Below, one piece after another: positions 1 through 5,091 of a DNA stretch of 7,299 bases. The notes under the pieces were generated by a model. The model worked only from the letters and a program-made list of their open reading frames with translations, did not search any database and had not been told where the DNA came from. The position numbers and the translations under genes are program-made. The first letter of the stretch is position 1; the number at the start of each line of letters is the position of its first letter. The stretch is taken from NCBI GenBank assembly GCA_035642125.1, contig DASQSZ010000244.1, positions 1 to 7,299 of the forward strand, in the 5' to 3' direction. Origin of the DNA: CALAED01 sp937891035 (GTDB lineage Bacteria; Actinomycetota; Actinomycetes; Streptosporangiales; Streptosporangiaceae).

Positions 1-2868
1 CGCGGCCGCTGCGCCGCCCGCTCGCCGCCCGCCGATCCGCGCGGACTGGACGAGCTGCGGCGGCGCGACCCCCGACCGAACGTAACAGCGCCCCGGCGTG
101 GACTTGGAGATCCGCGCCGCGTCCGAGGTGTCCAGGACGTCGATGGACTCGTCCGCGTCGGTGACCCGCAGCGCGATGCGCAGATTGGTGTTGGCCCTGA
201 TGTCGGCGGTGACGACGCCGGCCGGCCGCTGGGTCGCCAGGATCAGGTGGACGCCGAGCGAACGGCCGCGCCGCCCGATGTCGACGAGCCCGGCCACGAA
301 GTCGGGCAGCTCGGCGGCCAGCGTCGCGAACTCGTCGATGACCAGCACGAGCCGCGGCATCGGCGGCGGCGCCGCCGGCTCGCCCGGTCGCCCCGACACA
401 TGATCACTACGACCGGCGGGAGGCGCCGCGGTGAAGGTGAGCGCGGCGGCGCTGGGAGCCGGCCCCGCACTGCTGTGGCCCGGCCCGGGCCGATGGTCGC
501 GCAGCTCGTGGTAGTCGTCGATGTCCTTGGCGCCGGCCGCCAGCAGCACTTCTTCGCGCCGCCGCAGCTCGGCGGCGAGCGATTCCAAGGCCCGCTCGGT
601 CAGGTGGCCGTCCAGGTCGGTGACCAGGCCGACCGTGTGCGGCAGCGCGGCACAGCCCTTGAACGCGGCGCCGCCCTTGTAGTCGATCAGTACGAACGTC
701 ATCTCGTCCGGCCGGTTCACCAGGGCCAGCGAGGCGATCAGGGTCTGTAGCAGCTCGGACTTGCCCGCCCCCGTCGTCCCGGCGACGAGTCCGTGCGGCC
801 CGTCCGTACGCAGGTCGATGGAGAAGACGCCGTCCGCGCCGACCCCGATCGGCACCCGCGTGCTGCGGCCGCCGCGCGACCACGCGGCCAGCACGTGCTC
901 GGCGGTCGGCCGCGGCGTGCCGAGCAGGTCGAGGAGCCGGACCGTCGCCGGGATCACCTCAGCCGCGTCCTCTCGCGAGACATCTCGGATGGGGGCGAGC
1001 GCGCGGGCCAGCCGGTCGCACCAGGCGGTGCTGACCTGGTCGGCCAGTACGGTGCCGATGTCGTCGAGGCCCGGCCCGCGGGGGACGACGTGGTCGGGCC
1101 GGTCCAAGTCCCACGCGACCACGGCAGCGCATTCTTCGGGCAGCAGCCGTTCGTCGTCGTCGACACAGAGCGCGTAGACGCCCTGCGCGCGGCCGTGCGC
1201 GAGCACCTGTGGCATCCCGGGCACCTGACGCAGCACCCGGGCGCCGTCCAGCACGAGGAGCACGCTGTACGGGTGGTGCGCGTGGCTTACGTGGTGCGCC
1301 GCCGGCATGACGGAGCCGTTCCGGCGCTGCCGATCGGCGATGAGGTTCGCCAGCTCCGTCACCCGGTGCGTGGCCGACTCGAGATCGGTGCCCACGAGCG
1401 CGTGGCATTCGGCGTCGTCGCGGGGGGCGCAGTGCGGCAGCCAGCGGACCCAGTTCCATTGGCCGGCGGCCTCCGGGCCGCCGGCGCAGAGCACGACGAT
1501 GGACAGGTCGCGGGGACTGTGCAGGACGGCCGCCTGCGCGACCAGCCAGCCGGCCAGTCGCCGCGACCGGTCGCGCGGCCCGGTCAGGCCGACGACGCCG
1601 AGCTCGGGCAGCGGCAGCGCGACCGGAACCGTACGGCACAGGGGCGGTCCAAGCGGCCCGTCACCCTGTCCGGGGTCGGCGGCGGCCGGGTCGGCGGCCC
1701 GTCCACCGGCGGCCTGGGCGGCGGCGACGCCGGTCAACTCGATGTCGGCGGGCTGATCGGCCAGCCCGATCCGCAACCGCAGCGCGTCCGGGTCGCCGCG
1801 GCGCCGTTCCCACAGCCGCCGGCGCGGCCCGGTCGCGGTCAGCAGCAGCTCGGCGGGGTCGGGGCAAAGGGTGCGCCGTACGGCCTGGTCCTCGCGCCGC
1901 AGCCGGTCCAGCTCGGCGAAGAAGGCGATGCGTTTGTCCTTATAGTCCTTGAGCGCCCGCCGGTAGGACTTCCGCCCGTGCATCCGGTCGCCGATCCATT
2001 CGCCGACCTGCATCAACGGCCAGCTCAGCGCGAACAGCGCCCAATACCACTGCCGCAGGGCGAAGGCCATGGCCAGCCCGAAGGCGGAGAACAGCAGGGC
2101 GCCGAACAGCCGCAGCCGCTCCCTCGGATGGCGCTCGGGCGGTGTCGGCACCTCGACGCGGCGGGGCCGGACACGGGGCAGGATGCGCGGCGGCCGGTTG
2201 TAGGCGAGGCCGCCCTCGGCCAGCGGCGTCAGGTGCGCGCCGCGCGGTTCGCTCGACGCCAGCGTGAGCACGGTCGAGCCGATGGTCGCCAGCGTTCCCG
2301 GCGGCCACTCAAGCGGCCCGTCCAGCGGGCCGTCGTCCAGCGTCGCCGGCGTCGTCGCCCGGTCGCCGATCCACCCGACGAGCGTCCGGCCGCCCTCGAC
2401 GATCACCTTGATCGCATAGGGCGGAACGCCCGGGTCGGCCAGCCGGATGTCGTTGTCCGGCGCGCTGCCCAGCGTGACGGAGCCGATGCCAAGCCGGTGC
2501 ACGGTGCCGGCGGCCGGCCCGCCGACCACCCTGATCTCGACGAGCCCGGTCGGCTCGGCCAGTACGGTCGCCGGCGCGATGCGCTGATCGACGGTGACGA
2601 TCGCCCCGTCGCGCAACTCCCGTACGGCGGGCGCGGCCGGATCGAGCATCCGGCCCTCCATCCACAGACCGACGGGCCCGTCATCGGTGGCCGTCGGTGC
2701 GCGGAATTGGCGTGCGTCCTGGTCGGAACGGACATTTGGTCGCGGGGAATCATGACGCAACGTCGCGAAAAGCGATTTCGCGACGCTCGCGACCGTCATG
2801 CCGGAATCGCCATTGATCACAACATCCCGCGGCCCGTGGCCGGTCAACGCCGTGAGCGAGATGCGCAT
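1..2868 (-). CDS. FtsK/SpoIIIE-family ATPase, EccC/EssC-like, with ubiquitin-like and degenerate FHA domains (C-terminus cut off by window edge)
   Basis: The frame is open for 956 codons from ATG 2868 and runs off the left edge without a stop. Seen in order: a ubiquitin-like N-terminus (about 1-96); an FHA-like fold (about 108-205) lacking the usual binding residues; the NRPPRIL motif (224-230); two adjacent hydrophobic helices (about 253-271 and 274-290); an Ala-rich linker (about 378-412); an EccC-type degenerate ATPase-like domain (about 413-640) with no P-loop Lys; and an intact FtsK/EccC ATPase domain (about 660-948). The intact domain has Walker A GTTGAGKS (697-704), DYKGGAAF (729-736), Walker B with D845 and E846, and LATQRP (877-882). 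In type VII secretion such proteins are membrane-anchored hexameric motors that move WXG100-type substrates; that role here is inference. A DNA translocase is the alternative, but the EccC-style domain order argues against it. Relatives carry further C-terminal ATPase domains, expected beyond the edge. A low-complexity stretch (793-836) sits between Walker A and B. The chosen start gives a beginning (MRISLTAL) like that of related proteins; a weak AGG lies 8 bases upstream. Confidence 0.9.
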   Translation of the reverse strand, partial: MRISLTALTGHGPRDVVINGDSGMTVASVAKSLFATLRHDSPRPNVRSDQDARQFRAPTATDDGPVGLWMEGRMLDPAAPAVRELRDGAIVTVDQRIAPATVLAEPTGLVEIRVVGGPAAGTVHRLGIGSVTLGSAPDNDIRLADPGVPPYAIKVIVEGGRTLVGWIGDRATTPATLDDGPLDGPLEWPPGTLATIGSTVLTLASSEPRGAHLTPLAEGGLAYNRPPRILPRVRPRRVEVPTPPERHPRERLRLFGALLFSAFGLAMAFALRQWYWALFALSWPLMQVGEWIGDRMHGRKSYRRALKDYKDKRIAFFAELDRLRREDQAVRRTLCPDPAELLLTATGPRRRLWERRRGDPDALRLRIGLADQPADIELTGVAAAQAAGGRAADPAAADPGQGDGPLGPPLCRTVPVALPLPELGVVGLTGPRDRSRRLAGWLVAQAAVLHSPRDLSIVVLCAGGPEAAGQWNWVRWLPHCAPRDDAECHALVGTDLESATHRVTELANLIADRQRRNGSVMPAAHHVSHAHHPYSVLLVLDGARVLRQVPGMPQVLAHGRAQGVYALCVDDDERLLPEECAAVVAWDLDRPDHVVPRGPGLDDIGTVLADQVSTAWCDRLARALAPIRDVSREDAAEVIPATVRLLDLLGTPRPTAEHVLAAWSRGGRSTRVPIGVGADGVFSIDLRTDGPHGLVAGTTGAGKSELLQTLIASLALVNRPDEMTFVLIDYKGGAAFKGCAALPHTVGLVTDLDGHLTERALESLAAELRRREEVLLAAGAKDIDDYHELRDHRPGPGHSSAGPAPSAAALTFTAAPPAGRSDHVSGRPGEPAAPPPMPRLVLVIDEFATLAAELPDFVAGLVDIGRRGRSLGVHLILATQRPAGVVTADIRANTNLRIALRVTDADESIDVLDTSDAARISKSTPGRCYVRSGVAPPQLVQSARIGGRRAGGAAAA
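2751..2800. repeat. Nested inverted repeat (potential extended hairpin) inside the 5' end of the FtsK-like gene
   Basis: An inner perfect 10-base inverted repeat has arms CGTCGCGAAA (2761-2770) and TTTCGCGACG (2776-2785) around a 5-base loop. An outer 7-base pair of arms, CATGACG (2751-2757) and CGTCATG (2794-2800), flanks it with a 3-base gap on one side and an 8-base gap on the other. The right-hand gap contains a further TCGCGAC copy (2787-2793). The structure lies at about codons 23-39 of the minus-strand gene. There is no T-run on either side, so it is not a classical terminator. It could be an operator or an mRNA hairpin near the start, or simply a product of high-GC coding sequence. 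Confidence 0.75.
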
Positions 2869-3055
2869 TGACCCAGCCTAATTACCGCGCTGGTGTGGCC
2901 ATGGTGAGATCGCAAATGCCGTGGTCATCGTGCGTGCGATGGTTACTAAGTGGCGTCGGTTGCCCACATCCATTGACGGGGGCTTGTCAAGGGCGACACC
3001 ATGGTTCGCCACCGCCCGTTTTCGCACGTAGGCGTACCGGGGAGTGGCCGCAGTC
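2869..3055. promoter_or_regulatory. Divergent intergenic region, presumed to hold both promoters
   Basis: These 187 bases separate two divergent genes and are visibly richer in A and T than the flanking genes, so both promoters should lie here. No strong consensus promoter is seen. TTGACG (2973-2978, plus strand) and TTGACA (2990-2985, minus strand) resemble -35 boxes and together form a 5-base inverted repeat (2973-2977 with 2986-2990), a possible operator. The plus-strand box has only a poor -10 candidate (CACCAT, 2997-3002), and the minus-strand box has none at normal spacing. A TAATTA palindrome (2879-2884) could be a -10 for the minus gene and would imply a leader of only about 4 bases. 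Confidence 0.45.
3039..3044 (+). promoter_or_regulatory. Likely ribosome binding site deciding the start of the SAF-domain gene
   Basis: GGGGAG lies 11 bases before ATG 3056, slightly long but usable. An in-frame GTG at 3044 overlaps this motif and has no good Shine-Dalgarno sequence of its own, so ATG 3056 is preferred. The GTG start would add only four residues (MAAV). Confidence 0.45.
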
Positions 3056-3898
3056 ATGAGGACAAGCCAGTCGACAGCCGGTGGCGCGGCTCCCGCGTCC
3101 GCCGGCTCTGCCGCCATCTCGGGCAACTCCAGCCTCACCTCCGGCCCGGGACAACGGCTGCCGGTCCCCCCGCGCGAACGCAAGCCGGCGCTCGCCGCGC
3201 TCGCGGTCCTGTTGATCCTCGGCGGCGCGCTCGCCAGCGCCTACCTGGTCATGGCCAGCGGCGAGCGGGTGTCGGCGATCCGCGTCGCGCAGCCGGTGGC
3301 CGCCGGCCAGCAGATTCCGGCCGAGGCGCTGCAAGAGGTGCAGATCGGCAACACCGGCATCGACTACATCAGCTGGGCGGAGCGCGGCGGGGTCACGCAG
3401 GCCTACGCCGCCGTGCCGCTGGTGCCGGGCGCGCTGCTCACCAACCAGATGGTGACCAGGGACGCCGCGGCCACGCAGGGCCGGGTCACGATGGGTCTGT
3501 CGCTCAAACCCGGTCAGCTGCCCTCGCAATCGCTGGCCAACGGCGATCATGTCGCCGTCTACGCGGTCGGCGCGGACGGCAGCGGCGTGCCGGGCGGAAC
3601 GCTGCTGTCCGGCGACGCCATCGTTCAGGACGTACGCAAGATCGGCGAGGGGACCTTGGAGTCCAACCAGACGAGGATCTCGCTGGCCGTGCCCGCCGAA
3701 CAGGCGCCCGCGCTGGCGCAGGCCGCGTCGGCCGGCGCGGCGGTGGTCGCGCTCGTGCCGCCCGGCACCGTGGTGCCGACCCCATCGACGGCGGGCAGGT
3801 CGGCCGCGCAACCGGCGCCGGGGCAGGGTGGCCGGCAGAACACACCTGGAGGTCAGCAGAACGGTGGTCAGCAGACCGCCACGCCGGGCGGTGGCTGA
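3056..3898 (+). CDS. SAF-domain membrane-anchored protein, CpaB/RcpC-like Tad pilus assembly protein
   Basis: The product is 280 residues. A Gly/Ala/Ser-rich cytoplasmic N-terminus (1-39) ends in a basic PPRERK patch (38-43), followed by one hydrophobic helix (about 45-66). The rest should be outside the membrane. A SAF/CpaB-type domain begins at about residue 72 with the pattern IRVAQPVAAGQQI, then a beta-rich region with GDHVAVYAV matching the RcpC/CpaB C-terminal half. The last 35 or so residues are Gly/Gln/Pro-rich and look disordered. In Gram-negative Tad systems CpaB/RcpC works with the outer-membrane secretin; an actinomycete has no such membrane, so the job here is unclear and could involve the cell wall. 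It is the first gene of the plus-strand operon, ending 2 bases before the CpaE-like gene. Assignment to the SAF/CpaB family is fairly secure; equivalence in function is inference. Confidence 0.85.
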   Translation: MRTSQSTAGGAAPASAGSAAISGNSSLTSGPGQRLPVPPRERKPALAALAVLLILGGALASAYLVMASGERVSAIRVAQPVAAGQQIPAEALQEVQIGNTGIDYISWAERGGVTQAYAAVPLVPGALLTNQMVTRDAAATQGRVTMGLSLKPGQLPSQSLANGDHVAVYAVGADGSGVPGGTLLSGDAIVQDVRKIGEGTLESNQTRISLAVPAEQAPALAQAASAGAAVVALVPPGTVVPTPSTAGRSAAQPAPGQGGRQNTPGGQQNGGQQTATPGGG

Positions 3899-3900
3899 CC

Positions 3901-5091
3901 GTGGCCCTCATCGCCTTGGCGGCCGACAAGGGAGCCCCGGGCGTCACCACAGCCACGGTCGCGCTCGGTGCGGTCTGGCCCCGGCCCGTCCTCGTCGCCG
4001 AGTGCGACCAGGGCGGCGGTGACCTCGTCTACCGGCTGCCCGCCGACGGCGGCGGCATGCTCGTCCCGGCCCGCGGCATGCTCAGCGTGGCCGCCACCGC
4101 GCGCCGCGGCCTGCGGCCGGAGCAGGTCGGCGAACATATTCAGCGCCTCGTCGGCGGCCTCGACGTGCTGGTGGGGCTCACCAACGCCGAACAGGCGCAG
4201 GGGCTGACCTGGCTGTGGGGTCCGCTGGGCCGGGCCTTCCAGGGCCTGGGGCAGCGAGGCGGGGTCGACGTGCTTGCCGACTGCGGCCGGCTCGGCGCCG
4301 GCAGTCCGCTGCTGGATCTGCTGCGCGAAGCCGATCTCGTACTGTTGTTCGCCCGGGCCACCCTGGAGCACGTGGCGCACCTGCGCGAGCGGGTCAGCGC
4401 CTTGACTCAGGAGTTGACCGGCCCCGGCGCGCCGCCCATCGGCATCGTCGTGATCGCCGACCCGCGCCAGTACCACGGCTCCATCGCCGAGGTCGACCGC
4501 ATCGTGACCAACGCGAAGCTGCCGGCCACCGTGCTCGGCGGCCTCGCGCTCGACCCCAAGGGTGCCGAGATGCTCCGGGGCCGGTGGGGCGGCCGGCTCG
4601 ACCGGTCGCTGCTGATCAGGTCCGCCCGCGAGCTCGCCACCACCGTTGGCCGTCGGTTGGCCGCCGCCCGCCCGGTCGGCCCCCAGGACCACCACATCAA
4701 CCCCGGCCGGCCCATCCAGGGTATCCAGCCCGGTCAGGCCCTCCAGCCTGGTCAGGGCGGCCCGGCCGCCGGTCCGGGCATCCAGCCGGGCCGGCCCGGG
4801 CAGCCCGGGCCGGGAGTCCAGGCCGATCACGTAGGTCCGGGCATCCAGCCAGGCCAGTCCGGCCGGCCCGGTCCGAGCCTCCATGGCGTACCGCCTGGTC
4901 CGCCAGGTCAGCCAAGTCAGTCCGGCCAGCCAGGTCAGTCCGGCCAGCCAGGTCAGCCTGGTCCGCCAGATCAGCCGGGCCAGTCCGGCCAGCTCGGTCA
5001 GTCCGGCCAGGTCGGCCAGGAGGCCGTCGCCGCCCCGGGGGCGACTGCGCCCATCCAGCCGACCATCGCGCAAGAGGGAAGGGGGCGGTAG
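3901..5091 (+). CDS. CpaE/TadZ-like P-loop protein with degenerate Walker A and collagen-like tail
   Basis: The product is 396 residues, starting at GTG 3901, 2 bases after the previous stop. This start places the P-loop at the very N-terminus, as in actinobacterial relatives, so the receiver-like domain of proteobacterial CpaE/TadZ is absent. The ParA/MinD-like fold spans about residues 1-258. It shows the deviant Walker A KGAPGVTT (10-17), keeping signature Lys10 but with Val15 at the invariant P-loop Lys; AECDQGGGDL (33-42) after the second strand; and a Walker B-like DVLADCG (123-129). Residues 261-396 are low-complexity Gly/Pro/Gln with IQPGQ motifs, then 14 tripeptide repeats (331-372). 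TadZ/CpaE proteins place the Tad machine in the cell and work next to the TadA ATPase; that role here is inferred from fold and position. With the P-loop Lys lost, nucleotide binding or hydrolysis may be weak or absent. The frame is open back to 3001, but that stretch is a shadow of the SAF gene. Confidence 0.85.
   Translation: MALIALAADKGAPGVTTATVALGAVWPRPVLVAECDQGGGDLVYRLPADGGGMLVPARGMLSVAATARRGLRPEQVGEHIQRLVGGLDVLVGLTNAEQAQGLTWLWGPLGRAFQGLGQRGGVDVLADCGRLGAGSPLLDLLREADLVLLFARATLEHVAHLRERVSALTQELTGPGAPPIGIVVIADPRQYHGSIAEVDRIVTNAKLPATVLGGLALDPKGAEMLRGRWGGRLDRSLLIRSARELATTVGRRLAAARPVGPQDHHINPGRPIQGIQPGQALQPGQGGPAAGPGIQPGRPGQPGPGVQADHVGPGIQPGQSGRPGPSLHGVPPGPPGQPSQSGQPGQSGQPGQPGPPDQPGQSGQLGQSGQVGQEAVAAPGATAPIQPTIAQEGRGR
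4891..5016 (+). repeat. In-frame 9-base tandem repeat coding for a collagen-like tripeptide array
   Basis: Fourteen consecutive 9-base units follow the pattern Gln/Pro codon, variable codon, Gly codon. Twelve of the 14 end in Gly; the exceptions are Ser (unit 3) and Asp (unit 9). Within it an 18-base unit is perfectly duplicated (4918-4935 and 4936-4953). The array codes for residues 331-372 of the CpaE-like protein. It is preceded (about 4705-4860) by a looser set of IQPGQ-type repeats. As the unit is a multiple of three, gain or loss of copies would change tail length without a frameshift. Confidence 0.9.
5074..5085 (+). promoter_or_regulatory. Strong purine-rich ribosome binding site for tadA
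   Basis: GAGGGAAGGGGG lies 6 bases upstream of ATG 5092 and inside the last codons of the CpaE-like gene. It is the best Shine-Dalgarno sequence in the window and fixes the tadA start. It suggests high or independently boosted translation of the ATPase. Confidence 0.7.

Noticed and set aside
971..980. Perfect 10-base palindrome TCTCGCGAGA inside the FtsK-like gene
   Set aside because: A single short palindrome in high-GC coding sequence, with no partner structure or position near a start; likely chance.
2761..2785. The inner hairpin read as a transcription terminator
   Set aside because: No T-run follows on either strand, and it lies inside the start of an intact coding region.
793..2871. 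Long plus-strand open frame of 692 codons antisense to the FtsK-like gene
   Set aside because: The product is Arg/Gly/Pro/Gln-rich with no recognisable domain. The opposite strand encodes a clear EccC-type ATPase with intact motifs. Such shadow frames are common at this GC content.
2998..3005. ACCATGGT palindrome with an ATG before the SAF gene
   Set aside because: The ATG opens a frame that reads through the SAF gene out of phase; the palindrome is short and unsupported as an operator.
2868..3059. Small plus-strand frame (TTG 2868 or ATG 2901) ending in an ATGA overlap with the SAF gene start
   Set aside because: The overlap suggests a leader peptide, but codon use is unlike the neighbours (TTA, CTA, AGA, many A/T-ending codons), there is no ribosome binding site, and the region is needed for divergent promoters. 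Ribosome profiling could revive it.
2987..3811. Minus-strand open frame of 274 codons across the SAF-domain gene
   Set aside because: The plus-strand product has a membrane helix and a SAF domain; the antisense frame has low-complexity Arg/Gly sequence and no domain.
3001..3900. Upstream extension of the CpaE-like frame to ATG 3001, giving 696 residues
   Set aside because: This stretch overlaps the whole SAF-domain gene in another frame and reads as Arg/Gly-rich nonsense. The ParA-like fold begins exactly at GTG 3901.
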